A DNA stretch of 64,000 nucleotides from the NCBI GenBank assembly GCA_029204225.1, contig CM055095.1, positions 50,042,841-50,106,840 of the forward strand, read 5' to 3'. The DNA is from Diphasiastrum complanatum (taxonomy: Eukaryota; Streptophyta; Lycopodiopsida; Lycopodiales; Lycopodiaceae). This document shows, piece after piece, positions 11,560 to 23,689 of the stretch (its first letter is position 1; the number at the start of each line of letters is the position of its first letter). The notes under the pieces were generated by a model. The model did not search any database. It had not been told where the DNA came from and worked only from the letters and a program-made list of their open reading frames with translations. The translations under genes were made by a program, and so were the position numbers.

Positions 11560-12205
11560 TTTTCATTTCTTTCATAGCTTCTTTGCGATCTTCCTCCAAT
11601 TTATCAATAATGCATAGACTATGTTGCATACTATAGTCCAACAACATTTGCTCTGTAACTTGGATTCAATAGCTAGGTACTTCGAGTTTAACAAGTAAGG
11701 TCGAATACATTTCATAAACAAGATAGTATGTAGTTATCTGTGTTGTAATCTTTCCAATTTGTCGATATGCCCATAAAGTAGAAGGTATCTTCTTATTCCA
11801 ATTCGTCGAATGTACAATGATTTTATTCAAAATTTCATAAAGTATTCCATTAGCTTATTCCATTAAACCATTTGCTTTCGGATTATAAGACATTGTCTTT
11901 CTATGTTTAAGCATGGAATGCTTTATTAGAAGTTGGATTGTTTCATTTAAAAAAAATGTGTTCCTCTATCACCAACCAATTCGACTGGACATCCATAACG
12001 TGTAATGAAATTCGAAAACAAAAATCTAGCCACTGTCTTGGCATCATTTTTACGAGTTGCCTTGGCTTCAACCATCTTCGTTGAATAATCGGTTGCTATC
12101 AAGATGTATCTTTTTTTTATGTGTCAAGTGGTAGGTTTAATGGGCCTCACAAAATCTACTCTCCATTTTTTGAATGGAGCAAGTGGGAATGTGGGAGTAA
12201 GCGGT
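11560..12205 (-). pseudogene. Ty3/gypsy integrase relic, distal half
   Basis: Reading the minus strand from 12,205 down gives YILIATDYSTKMVEAKATRK (first catalytic Asp), NDAKTVARFLF, ITRYGCPVELVGDRGTHF (second Asp), then KHRKTMSYNPKANGLMEXANG (catalytic Glu region), and WAYRQIGKITT. Several frameshifts and a stop are present. The more upstream part of the same element is at 16,825-18,883, beyond a copia element that split it. Order and orientation fit one gypsy pol interrupted by the insertion. Confidence 0.85.
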
Positions 12206-12208
12206 CAA

Positions 12209-13033
12209 TGTTGAATTCACACGTGTGGATTGTCCACAACATGTACTTGTGATCTCCTAAGGTGTGTAGATGCACCAAGATCAAGACTAGATTGAGATTC
12301 AAGATCTATCTTTGATTCTATGGCAAAAACACACTACTACATGCATTCAATCACTTCCAACTCTCACTCACACGTGTGGGAAGTGTTCCAAAAGTATTCT
12401 AAGTAAAAACAAGCTGCTCTCCTCGGGTAGAGAGAGAAAAACCATCATGAGCTCTCAGGTAGAGAGAGAAAGCTAGAAATTCAATGACACTCAAAATCCA
12501 CTCAATCTCAAAATCAATTAGATCCAAATGAGGAGTACAATGATACTAGTAGATTCATGAGCTACCACTATGCTTAACTATGATTGGATCACACTTTGCC
12601 ACCTCTTAATCCTATTGGACCATTGATCCATGCACCTCTGAATTCTATTGGACTATATTCAAGCACACCTCAAATTCCTATTGGACCACACATGGTTCCA
12701 CCTCTAAATCCTATTGGACCTTTTAAACTTCATCAAACAAAAGCATTACACTTGTCTACACTCTAATTGGCACAAGTTTGGCCTCCTACTCTATTTTGGC
12801 TCAATAGTGGCATTACAAGTGGAAATGGATAATTTGCCATCTATGCCAAATTTGACCCTATCAACATCCTACACCTAAATGCTTGACTATGAAATTTTAT
12901 GAGACCCCTATATCAAACATTTTGATTTACTTTACAATTCTCCACGCGTGGGAACATCCTCCACACATGTGAGATTCACTTACAAACTTCTATCATAAAA
13001 AATACCAAGCTAGATTTTTGCCAATTTCTCACA
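12209..13033 (-). repeat. 3' LTR (about 825 bp) of the minus-strand copia element
   Basis: Ends TG...CA on the minus strand: it starts TGTGAGAAATTGG at 13,033 just after the purine tract and ends GAATTCAACA at 12,209. The first 390 bases on the plus strand match 16,428-16,822 almost perfectly. A GATTGGATC-rich part with degenerate repeats lies at 12,598-12,726. Confidence 0.85.
12598..12726. repeat. Degenerate short tandem repeat inside the LTR
   Basis: Four to five imperfect units of roughly 33 bases, each holding AATCCTATTGGACC or a variant. The truncated 5' LTR at 16,822 breaks off exactly at the first unit. Confidence 0.6.
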
Positions 13034-13043
13034 CTCCTCCTCA
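13034..13043 (-). other. Polypurine tract
   Basis: The minus strand reads GAGGAGGAG directly before the TG of the 3' LTR, the expected position for the plus-strand primer of reverse transcription. Confidence 0.7.
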
Positions 13044-13527
13044 AAAAATAGCTTGGAAAGGTACTAGATCACTTGAGAAGTTTGTAAATCTTTTTGAGTG
13101 GATCCTTTGGTATGCATAAGAAGTGAAGATCGGCCAAGAGATCCATCATAGAAGCACCCTCACCATATCCATGATAAGATCTCTTTGGTAGAGATCTCTT
13201 GCCAATGCCTTTGAAGAGTGCTCCACCAATATGCCACTATGATCATGGGCTTCCTCGATGCTTGATGATGATCTTTGATTTGAAAGTTCCACTCGCATGA
13301 TGGATGCACCATAAATAGAGAAATATGAGGCTTCCAAGCCTCATAAGGATCATGGAGATCAAGATCATAAGATGTGAAACAATGATGATCTAATCTTGAT
13401 ATCAAAGACTACCTTGATCTTTTTTAGGCTAGTTACTCTCTCAAGGATGTAAGTGTCCACTTTGGATGCTTCACTTAATCTCAAGAGGACTTTACAATTT
13501 GCCTCAAAACATGTGAAAACATGATTT

Positions 13528-14784
13528 TCAAAAAAAGTGAGTACCAAGCTCAATCTTGTTCTTACTAGAACCAAGAGCATACTTTTGACAATACAATATC
13601 TTGCTTTCAAAAAGTATTGGAAACACATCTAAGTCAATAATGACAAGAAACATGTCCATACCATAAGCATCATACAAAACTAGTATAGCCTTTCTTGAAT
13701 TTTGAGATCCAAAAAATTCAATGAAGCAAGATAGCATTTCGAGCAAAGGAAGAGAAGCATATATGAATGTGTTGTAGTAGATACAACATGAAAGATGCCC
13801 CTCTTTGCCATGCAAGGTGAGCCATAAAGACTCGGCCATGCATCTTGAAGATCTTCTTGAAATCATATGAAGAAGAAACTCCTCCTCACACCTTGGCCCC
13901 ATCATAACTTGAATACCTTCAAAAAAGATAACTTGTGATGCTTCTTGAGAAGCCTTGATCTCGGCCACTTCCAAGATTGAATCTTCATGCAATGTGACAT
14001 CTCTATTCACAATCACTTTTGAAATAGAGAGTGTAAAGACACTAAAGGCCTCCTTGATGGATGAGTATCCAATCATGATCCATGAGCTTGGATCATCCTT
14101 CCTTCTTGTTTCCAAGGGAATATGTGCAAAGCAAGCACTACCAAGTTCACTAAGGTGATCAACCTTAGGCTTCATCTTGAATAAAACTTCATATGGTGCT
14201 ATTCCTTCAAGAGCTCCAATACTCCTCAAGGCTTTGATCTTCAATGAAAATTTCTTCTCAACATATGCTTTGAATAATAAGGAATAATCATACACCATAA
14301 TACTTGAAGAGAGAAGATATGTGCATCTTGTGTGATCATCCTCCTTTGAAATATTGGACATATAAGAAACATCAAGAGAGTTTGCACTCTCACTTGGATC
14401 CAATTTGTAGATGCCTTCAAATCTTGATCCATATGCAAAGATCTCACCATCCTTCTTGATCACACAATTGTCAATATTGAAATTGACATCAAAGCCACTA
14501 TCAAGAAGTTGGCCAACACTTAAGATGTTCTTTGTAAGCTTTGGGACAAAAAGAACATTGTTGAGAAAGAGATCTTTGGAAGATGCAAGCTTCAAGGGAA
14601 TAATCCCTACTCCTTCAATATTGTACTCATGCTTACTTGCAATGTATATGGTCTTCTTGACTCCATCATAAGGCATACTAGATGAAAAAAAGTGCTTGGA
14701 GCCACACATATGTGAAGATGCTCCACTATCAATATACCATGAGTCATCCTTGTTGAAGGTGGAAGAGGAGAAACTTGATGCCAT
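13528..14784 (-). pseudogene. Copia protease fused to integrase remnants by internal deletion
   Basis: Open for 418 codons. It begins just after the zinc knuckle. The retropepsin active site reads SWYIDSGASSHMC about 15 residues in, followed by the usual NNVLFVPKLTKNILSVGQL block. After about residue 165 the gag-pre-integrase region is missing. A stub of integrase follows (FKAYVEKKFSLKIKALRS, which normally leads into the second catalytic Asp), then directly PYEVLFKMKPKVDHL and a FAHIPLETRRK block from after the catalytic core. All catalytic integrase residues are lost, yet the frame is intact through the joins. The last 100 residues are unrelated internal sequence. It could yield gag-protease products but not an integrase. 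Confidence 0.8.
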
Positions 14785-15671
14785 AAGAGAGCCTTCTCCA
14801 TCTCTTGCAATATAGTCTTCTTTCTCATTGGTGATGTTGGCTTGATTGAGTTGATTCTTCTTCTTGAAGCAATTGGTGGCATAATGGCCTTTCTTGCCAC
14901 AATAAAAGCACTTGATCTTCTTCTTCTTGAGATTTGAATTAGAAGCATGAGAGGTATCCTCCTCCTCTCCATCTTGGTCTTTAGCTTTGTCATTAGAGAA
15001 GTGATGATGTTGCTTCTTACTCCTCTCTTTGTGCTTGGCAATAGAACTTTGCCATCATCATGATTGAGTGATAGCTTGTCCATCCTCAAGAGTTTGTACT
15101 CTTATCTTGATTCTTCAGAAATAAGAACACTTTGAAGGGCCTCCAAACTTGGTAGCTCCTCCTTAATGGCATAGGATTGGACAAGGTTGTCATATTCATC
15201 TCTCAAGCCATTGAGAATTACTTGGACTAGCTCACTTTGATTGATTGAGTCACCAATACATGCAAGCTCCCTATGAATATCCTTGATTCTCAAAACATAA
15301 CTAGATGCACTCTCATCACTCTTTTGACTACTTTGGAAGATTAGATTTCTAAGAGTGAGGAGCCTAGAGGTGTTCTTAGCCTCATATATGGACTTGAGAC
15401 AATCCCAAGCTTCCTTGGATGTAGAACAATCACCAATCTCCCTCAATATCTCATTAGAGACATTCATCTTAATGTAGTGGAGAGCCATCCTAGCTCTCTT
15501 CTTGTATTTTTGAACTTCTTGAAGGACTTGAGGCTCCTCCTCAATCCCAAGTACAATTTCCATCACATCTTGGAGTATCAAGATGGACTCCATCCTCAAC
15601 TTCCATATTGAATAATTGGAAGTAGACAATCTCTCACTTGGTTGCAACAAGTATGAACTCATTGAAGTCAT
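14785..15671 (-). pseudogene. Copia gag polyprotein with zinc knuckle
   Basis: The 189-codon segment 15,671-15,102 is a copia capsid (UBN2-type): it starts MTSMSSYLLQPSERLSTSNY, where the LxxxNYxxWKxxM motif is clear, and contains the SKEAWDCLKSIYE and LTLRNLIFQ blocks. A TAA at about 15,099 and a frameshift near 15,030 separate it from the nucleocapsid part, which holds the zinc knuckle CFYCGKKGHYATNC at about 14,860-14,910 in the same frame as the protease. Gag normally packages the element RNA in cytoplasmic particles. The start lies about 740 bases after the primer site. Confidence 0.85.
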
Positions 15672-16414
15672 GTAAAGTGGAGATAAATAAAAGTGATGAA
15701 CAAGAAATGTTGCTTCTTTCTCACTATAGGATCCAATAATGGTGTGCTACCATCTCCTATGCAAGATCTTGCAACAAACTGTGAGATGATTCTCACTAGC
15801 TATCTCAATCTCTCCAAAACTAGATCTATTTCACATCAAATGATGGAGAATGGGCAAAGCTAGGATCAAACACTCTTAGCACGTGTGAAATACACTAAGA
15901 AACCAAATTTGACTCAAATACAATGATATTACATGAAACAAAATGGCTAAGATCTCAAAACAATGCCTAGATCAGATATAGACGAGATTGGTAAGCATTC
16001 AACTGTGATTTTGGATCAAACAAGCAATCTCTTGACCAAACCAAATGTGTCCACCCAGGTCTAGTGCCCTGACTAACCCTCTTCAAAAGATTATAACTTT
16101 TGATTGGCTCAACCAAATGGAATGAAACTGATTGCATCAGAAACTAGACAAAAATAGCTTCAAAACAAGCTATCTAGCAAGATTTTTGGATCAAACATGA
16201 AAGAGAACTCCCAAACTGAAATTGGATGTTCCTCACAAGTGTCTGAGCACCTGATTCCGTACAGTACCATGTCAGACCCAATCAATGTCCTTTTGATCTC
16301 TTTTGATCCAAAATTGAACAAGATATCTAGGAAAATGGGCCTTGACAATTTCTAGCTCAAGATTGATGAATAGTTTTCACTCAAATGGATCAAAATGCAT
16401 GGTAACCTTAGGTA

Positions 16415-16427
16415 GGCTCTGATACCA
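16415..16427 (-). promoter_or_regulatory. Primer binding site (initiator tRNA-Met)
   Basis: The minus strand reads TGGTATCAGAGCC immediately after the LTR end, complementary to the 3' end of plant initiator tRNA-Met. It fixes the strand of the element. Confidence 0.9.
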
Positions 16428-16822
16428 TGTTGAATTCACACGTGTGGATTGTCCACAACATGTACTTGTGATCTCCTAAGGTGTGTAGATGCACCAAGAT
16501 CAAGACTAGATTGAGATTCAAGATCTATCTTTGATTCTATGGCAAAAACACACTACTACATGCATTCAATCACTTCCAACTCTCACTCACACGTGTGGGA
16601 AGTGTTCCAAAAGTATTCTAAGTAAAAACAAGCTGCTCTCCTTGGGTAGAGAGAGAAAAACCATCATGAGCTCTCGGGTAGAGAGAGAAAGCTAGAAATT
16701 CAATGACACTCAAAATCCACTCAATCTCAAAATCAATTAGATTCAAATGAGGAGTACAATGATACTAGTAGATTCATGAGCTACCACTATGCTTAACTAT
16801 GATTGGATCACACTTTGCCACC
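16428..16822 (-). repeat. Truncated 5' LTR of the minus-strand copia element
   Basis: Nearly identical to 12,209-12,604, with only a few substitutions, which suggests a fairly recent insertion compared with other elements here. The outer 430 bases are missing and gypsy sequence resumes at about 16,823. Confidence 0.85.
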
Positions 16823-16824
16823 TC

Positions 16825-18883
16825 CAACCATCTTTGTAACTTTTTATTGAAGCCTAATTTGTATAATACTCTTTTTATGATAGTATAAGATCCAACTTTA
16901 TATTAAAATGCAACTTTCTTTTCACAGTTGAAATTTTTAGAATAATTTTGATTCATAAGATATTTTATTATATCCGAATATAATGAATTCTCACCATTAA
17001 TTATAAACAATTCTTCATCGGAAAATTTATTTTCAAGCGGCTCGATGTAATCTTTTGTCATTATATTGACACTTGATTCTCTTTCGATAAGGCAATGTTC
17101 ACCATCTATTTCAAGTGCTCCTACATCTTCTAGATCCACCCTTAGAAGTGTGATCTTTAGTAACTTGTGTTTTCACCTTCTTTGGTTGAATTGAAGTTTA
17201 GAATTGCTTTCGATAATAGTTGTTATCTAACAACAATTGCTCAAATGTTATATTCGGCTATAAAGCTCCAATATCCTTAGCTATTTTATAATCAATCTTC
17301 ATACTTTATGGTTTCAGATCAACAATAGCTTGGGATAATTTGGAAGGCTTGATAATATCATCATTTTCTATAAATAAATAAAAAGCTCTCATTTAAAGAT
17401 TTCTCCTAAACAATTTGAACATAGGGAGGCATATCCAATTCGTCTTTGTGGCTCGAGACAATTTGGTGAATAGTGTCCTACTTCTCTACAATTAAAACAA
17501 ATTTCTAGTATTCACTTTGGCTAGGAGTTGTGCATAGCATATACTATTTGAACAAGAATAATTATTTTCGGTGTGAATTTAGGTTTAGAAGGTGTGTTGC
17601 CTTGCACAAATCAACATGACTCATCTCCTTCATTCTTGCACAAACATAATATCTTGCTAGATTTATTGTACTGCACATATGAAACTTGATTATGTGCATG
17701 TATGTCCTATAGAGTTGCATAAGGTACACCACATACTTGCATTGATTTTTAGTGCTTTCTTTCACTTTTCTACAACCTCCAAATTTTGACTTGTAAATCA
17801 TGCATTCAAGAAGTTAAGTTTGCAATATCGTTCTTCATTCTCTTGTCTAAATTTGGTGATTGAGAATTATTCTCTGATTTATCTTTCGGTATTGTACGTT
17901 CACCTTCTGAAGAATCCAAACTTGAAGAATTGGATGAATCATAATTAGATATCGAATCGTTGTCTTCAGTTGAAGAGTCATGATATTTGTATGTGTTTTT
18001 GTTCGGCTTTGATATTGTTCGTCTTTTTTGTGCAATAGTAGATGTTTCAAAATGTTTGACTGATTCGATAACATCTTATAAAGAATCCCTTCGACCTTGT
18101 CAACAATATTGATCCATCTTCGATAGTAGTCCTGCTAAATACCACTCGATTCGCATCACCACATGATATTCTCATTTGGAACTTGTTTCAAAACATCCGG
18201 CATGCAAATGTTGTGATTAGGCTAGCTTTAACCACTTATCGATCCATACGTTTAACTTCGCCATAAACCTCATTAGACACAAAAAATATCACATTCATCA
18301 TTCATCAATCTCTCATTAAAGAGCAAACTTGCCAAAATCACCATCCAATTAGATTTCTGACTTTGTGTGTGTACCTCTGTAAAAATTATTTGTCTTCTTT
18401 CGTACAAAGTTCAATCAGGCAAGCACTCATATTGAATATCCAAGTTTTCAAAACTGCTTAAGAAAGGCTTCTTTAGGATGCTCCCAGATGGTAATTGCGG
18501 CTCAATCCATCTAATTGTACCAATCCTTGCTTGCTTTCACAATAGTTGTGGAAAAATTCAAAGTTTTTCTACCATGGTGCCTTCATTATTGGATGCAACA
18601 ATAGATTTGAATTGTTACATATAGCTATCAACATCATTCAAAGATGTGCCTTTAAAATAGTCACACTTGATGTAAATCATGGTGCAGGTACATCCATATA
18701 TGATTGTAATGCACAATTGTTAAAATTGAATAGTTGCCTTGTCGTAGTCTCAAGTTCGTTAGACGCACTGGGTGAAAAAAAAGAACCTTGAATGAGCTTA
18801 AAGTATTCTTCACTCAACTTTCTGTAATGCTCAAGTCTAGTTGCTCTTTTTCTGGCTCTATGATCTGTGTCTGATTCTGACAT
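16825..18883 (-). pseudogene. Ty3/gypsy gag-pol relic, proximal half
   Basis: Minus-strand debris in several frames. A zinc knuckle CFNCREVGHYSPNC lies at 17,498-17,457. Downstream, near 17,250-17,180, PNITFEQLLLDNNYYRKQF matches the gypsy relic at 46,311 (PNITFEQLLADNNYYRKQL), so both are one family. An open piece at 17,139-16,903 reads LENKFSDEELFII, and the sequence before the copia insertion resembles the RNase H-integrase linker. Upstream, 18,883-18,677 begins MSESDTDHRARKRATRLEHY, a charged stretch that may be gag. Many stops; non-functional. Confidence 0.75.
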
Positions 18884-19284
18884 TCATTATTTGAGATATT
18901 TCTCCAATTCCAGTATTCAAAACTTCTATTCGACAACGATGCCAAAAAATGAACTTTATGAAGTAGCATGTTCACTTGAGTGTAGAAGATTTTAAAAGTA
19001 GTATAAAAGATTGCCATTCCCACAAGGATAGATTAATTACATTTATTGGAGTTATAAGGCTTTTCATATCTTTGCATATAAAAACCTGGTTATCTTCAAA
19101 TATTCGATAGAACAGACAACCAATACTACCTTCATGTAGTGCCGACTTACAATAAACAAGTAGACTTTTTAGGGTTTTAGACAACTCTGTTGAAATACTC
19201 AAACTCCTTAATGAATGCATAACTTTGAATAAATCATGTCTATTGACATATGATATACTCCTTATAATCAAATTTTAGACATTG

Positions 19285-19660
19285 CTAAGCATACCTCAAA
19301 CTCTCAAAATTGATACAAGTACAATGAGACTCCACATCCATATAGTGGACCAAGAAGAGCATTCCACCATTTGAGCACTTTTTCCATTGATTTTTTCCAT
19401 CCTTGAATAACATGATTGATCCCAACACTCCTCCTCCTTGAAAATAGCTACAAATCCATTTGGAAATCCAGAGTCCTTCTTGACTCATAAGGATCATAAA
19501 GATCCATCATATCTTTATGCTTGATTTCCATGCTAATCTCAAATCTAATGAGGCTAAATACATCATTATAGATATAACTGTCCTTGGAGGATGATTCACT
19601 TATTCTCACAATGTGTTTACAAATTTCCTCACAACATGTAAAAACACCATCATCCAACAA
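19285..19660 (-). mobile_element. 3'-internal and LTR-start fragment related to 13,100-13,630
   Basis: Minus-strand reading VFTCCEEICKHIVRISE resembles VFTCFEANCKVLLRLSE at about 13,500, so this is the non-coding 3'-internal region of a related element. A GAGGAGGAG-type purine tract near 19,432-19,440 precedes a TGTTGGGATC that could start its LTR. Confidence 0.55.
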
Positions 19661-19699
19661 ATGGATGAATTGACCAAGTCATCATCGATGATTTTCTCA

Positions 19700-20104
19700 A
19701 AACCACCTGCGATAGAGATCTCTTCTCGTCTCTCTTCCGTTCATATATGCAGCAAGCTCCTACGGCCTTCATTTTCCAATTATGCAGCAAGCTTGTACGT
19801 GCAGCAATCTCCTACGGCTATGAATGTTGATACGATGGATTCCTCTGTTCGCTTTCATGAGGATATGCAGGACAACAATAAAGAAAATCTCAATCATGGG
19901 ATACAATCTAAAAGTTAGAAGAGAAAGCTCTCACAAACTAGAAAGGACATGTTCTGTGTTGATCAGGTTGCTCAATCTGTATCATCTGCGTGCATGGAAA
20001 TTGTGTTTTACAAGGAAAGTTGTGTTGATGTTGGTCCTGTTAAACCTACGGAGCTTATTCCTTTGGAAAACCAAGAATGGGATCATTTCATCAAAAATTC
20101 ATAA
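19700..20104 (+). pseudogene. Possible captured gene fragment
   Basis: One plus-strand frame reads as a normal, non-repetitive protein: MNVDTMDSSVRFHEDMQD, NNKENLNHG, then after a single TAG at about 19,916 KRKLSQTRKDMFCVDQVAQS, a cysteine-containing stretch, and VKPTELIPLENQEWDHFI, ending at TAA near 20,104. It does not resemble gag or pol. It lies between a minus-strand purine tract (19,435) and a minus-strand primer site (20,376), so in antisense inside an LTR-element internal region. I do not recognise the source gene. It could also be an unusual element ORF. Confidence 0.4.
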
Positions 20105-20364
20105 AATCCCAGCGCTTGAAACAAATCATGGTGTCGGAATAGATTTGATATGTGGAGGCCTCATTGTCATATGGTACAAGAGCCAATTTTTAGAACTCTT
20201 CCAAGATTTTACCTACTTCGATCATTTTGAATACTTCCCCAAAGCTCAGATTGAAGAAACTTTTTTGCTACTTCTAGTCATCCAAACTGCATGTACCTCG
20301 TACGGAGTCTTGTCTCCTTAGATGCTTCATGTGCTAGCTTTCTTGGTGAAAGATGCCCCCTATT

Positions 20365-20376
20365 GCTCTAATACCA
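20365..20376 (-). promoter_or_regulatory. Primer binding site-like sequence
   Basis: The minus strand reads TGGTATTAGAGC, a one-base variant of the initiator-Met primer site, preceded by GCTAACT. It implies a minus-strand LTR at higher coordinates from about 20,377; a TTTATATACTGC string near 20,410 could be its promoter. Confidence 0.6.
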
Positions 20377-20383
20377 AGTTAGC

Positions 20384-23300
20384 TTTCTGAAGATCTAGTG
20401 CAGTATATAAATTACAATCACAATCACCATAGTGCAAGCACCACAAGCTCTCAAATATGGCACAACAATAGTTAATGAATAACAAAGAACCATTGTACAT
20501 ATAGTAAAAGCCCCAAACTGCATGGGCTAGACAAGTGTCACTGAATTAGTCTACAAGACTCCATACGTGCGGGATCCACCTATATACATATTTACAAGGT
20601 TTACTCAAGCCAATTTTTTGCATTTTTTACAAGAAAGACAAAGTTTACTCGTTTTAGATCATTGATGAATGTTATATATAACAAGCTTATTACTAACGGG
20701 TTTGATATTCGATTTTAGTACTAAATAGTTGTTCACAATATTTCAATGTAATCTTGACTTTTGATGTCACATGATTTAGGGTTTCTTGGAAACTACTTAA
20801 CACGAGAGATGATTTTTGGTCATAGAGACAATTTTTTGAAATACATGGAAATTGCCCACAGACAGAAACCACAAACAACCGCAACCGCAATGCAAATGGT
20901 TTTAACGAAGGCACCGAAGGCAACTGTAAAGTCCTGCATATTGTCCACTACGAAGTCGAAGCAAACCGAATGCAACCGCAACTGCAACGCACCGCAAGGG
21001 TCAAAGTTACGATTACAAGCGAAGACCTACGAAGCACAACCGAACCAAAGGCAACCGCGAAAGCAAAGCAAGGAAGGCCACCGCAACAAACCACAACACT
21101 ACAACCTACGATCCATTGTGATGCTTTAGCAAACCGAAGGTCAACACTTACGAAGACCATGCCTCACAACGAGAAGCCGCCAAGACACCCCAAGGTGGAG
21201 CTTACGGTCGTCTTCTCATTTTAATATTTTGACTTCTAACTTTGAGTTGAGAATCTTGGTAACATTGCCCAATTGCATGCTACATCCTATGAAAAAGAAT
21301 TCAAACTTAGAAGAAAGAAAAAATTGATCAATCTATTATCTTGGTCAAACTTAAAATATACAAGAAAAAATAGAATAAAAGAATTTAAAAATTATGCTCT
21401 TACAATTTTTTCCTCGCCAAAGCATCTTCTAATTATAATGCCTCATAATGTCCCCTATTGTCTGAGACATTAAACAAAAATTATGACGCTAATAGTCTTC
21501 TTAGAAGGATTTCAACTTTGACTGATTGAATCTAGGTCATAAATTGCTCACTTTTAAAAACCAACATTTTGAACGACAATATAATAAAATACACTCGTAT
21601 TTTGTGACTTTTAAGTGCTATTCTCAGAAGGACCTAAAATCATCCCAATTTGTTACAACTCTAAAGTTAATTTTAACCCCTCACTCATTGTATTTACTAT
21701 ATTTTGCTTTGAAGACAAGTTCTCATGTTTTTGTGGCAACTGCTTACTCTCTTTCTACAATGTGTTGTATTTCAACTTTTGTTATCGAATGTGCTACACA
21801 CTCACAATTTATAAATAAAGAATACCAATTTAGGTGATAAGATCCAATGTTATCAATCTTCTATTATAACACAAATTAGGTTATGTAGGTTCAATGTATG
21901 TAGACCACATCCGAACTATTAACTCCCAACACAATATCTATTGTTGATGAAATAGATGATCAGGACTATTCTGAAATTGTTAACCAATCAAAACTCATCA
22001 TCAAATGATGTACCAAAGTTTAAAACTCTTCTAGACCAAAAGTCGTCATTAGAAAAAAAAAAAAAAAAGTTGGCTTTTATATTTAAACTTTAGAAGAGTA
22101 TCAACTATTTACACTATGGAATGTCTTTATTGCAAAGATGAAACTATATTATATTAACCATAACAAGATGCTTGGGGATTGTAATCCAAAAATAGTAAAC
22201 CTATCAAGAATGGTTTTTTATAATGCATCAATCTAGCCAAAAATATTTAATGTGAGCAAGCACATAGCATCACATGATTTTTTTAAAAGAATTTGGTAGT
22301 TAGACAACACAATGTCAAGTACGCAATCTTTGCCAAATCATCTTCAAATACAAATCCATAAAGTACATCCAAAATTAAAAAGAATAAAGACATGAAACAT
22401 AAAAGCTCAAGATTTTTTTCTTGGAGAGCTCTTCCAAAGGGAAATCCTAATCAAGCAAATATCACGTTAAAAATGAAGCACGTCCATTTGTGAGAAAGCA
22501 AATTACTCTTGTTAATACACTACCATTGGGAGACCTCACATTATATATTCAAACATGCTTAAAGAATCCAACAAGAGACATACTAGCCATATTTAGACAT
22601 ACAAATGTTTGCTTCATAAAAACAACGCCACATGTTAAGAAAAATAATACCTATACAATAATCTGAGAAAGCTAAAAAATGGCAGGTTTTCGAACATTAA
22701 CATTTTCCTTTTTAGGCTTATTTGTGTGTCTCTGCTAAGACATTCAATAAAATTGGAATGATACAAAGAAGATAAACATAGTCACAAAAGCAAATTAAGA
22801 AAATGCACACTCGAGCATTACAAATTATGTGGAGTCAATTACCCAAAAAAGAGCTATGAATAAAATACAATCATTACAATCACAAATCAACCTACAAATT
22901 CTTATACCACCATTACTTTCACAACTAGATCTTTGAGCTTATTCCTTTTATGTTAATTGTGAACTGCAAATTCTAATACTGATTTAGGATTTTCACATTT
23001 TGGTCACATAAACATTCTTACATAGTTTGTCTTTTGATACAAGACAGGAAGTTAGCCAATAGGTTGTTCTAATGCAACTACGTACTCAATCTAGAGAATC
23101 TTTAATACAGTTTATGAATAGCTCATCGTAATACAAGAGAGATAAAAAAGTAACTACTCCATGAAATTTTGAAGGAACTACTTAGTACATACATTGTTCT
23201 AATGTATGTAATACCATGGGTTCATTAATGTAATACAATGGGCTCATTAGTGCTATTATAACATGCTTGATTACGTTTACCAATGACTACAATGTTTTGA

Positions 23301-23486
23301 TGGTTGATTCTTGCATTATAAATGATGCACCATTGCAATTTTCAACATTCTAGACAACGCCTCTTAACTTGCCTATTCCAAAAAGTATTTTTAACACTTG
23401 ACATATGCAATTCATACACCTCTAGAAAACTTCATCTTAATTTCTTATTAAGTACATTTACAAAGAAATACACGATTAACAAGCAT

Positions 23487-23488
<2 letters not shown>
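20384..23488. other. AT-rich region without recognised genes
   Basis: Contains presumptive LTR sequence to about 20,690, then a GC-richer stretch at 20,860-21,190 with many degenerate CAACCGCAA units, then strongly AT-rich DNA with an A17 run near 22,050. The open frames present show no conserved motif. Confidence 0.45.

Positions 23489-23581
<93 letters not shown>
23489..23581. repeat. Compound microsatellite (GT)n(GA)n
   Basis: About 19 GT units followed by about 27 GA units. Confidence 0.98.
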
Positions 23582-23583
<2 letters not shown>

Positions 23584-23689
23584 CTGCTCCGTGCACTGTC
23601 CCCTTTAGCAAACCTGGGCAGAATATTGTAGAAAACCTTGGCAAAATGACGCTAACAAAGCAGCTTACCTGAAATTATCATTATCATCC

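Larger units (their letters stand above)
12209..16822 (-). mobile_element. Ty1/copia element lacking reverse transcriptase, nested in gypsy
   Basis: Minus-strand element. From 5' to 3': truncated 5' LTR (16,822-16,428), primer site (16,427-16,415), gag (15,671-about 14,800), zinc knuckle, protease, an integrase remnant (to about 13,528), a non-coding 3' internal region, purine tract and complete 3' LTR (13,033-12,209). No reverse transcriptase or RNase H frame is present, so it could not move alone. It splits a gypsy relic whose pieces flank it at 12,205 and 16,825. No clean target duplication remains, because the 5' LTR outer end is lost. Confidence 0.9.

Noticed and set aside
12598-12766. 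A small Pro-rich protein with PPLNPIGP repeats
   Set aside because: It lies inside an LTR and reflects a DNA tandem repeat.
20761-21224. Gene in the CAACCGCAA-rich stretch
   Set aside because: Open in several frames on both strands, with low-complexity composition and no conserved motif.
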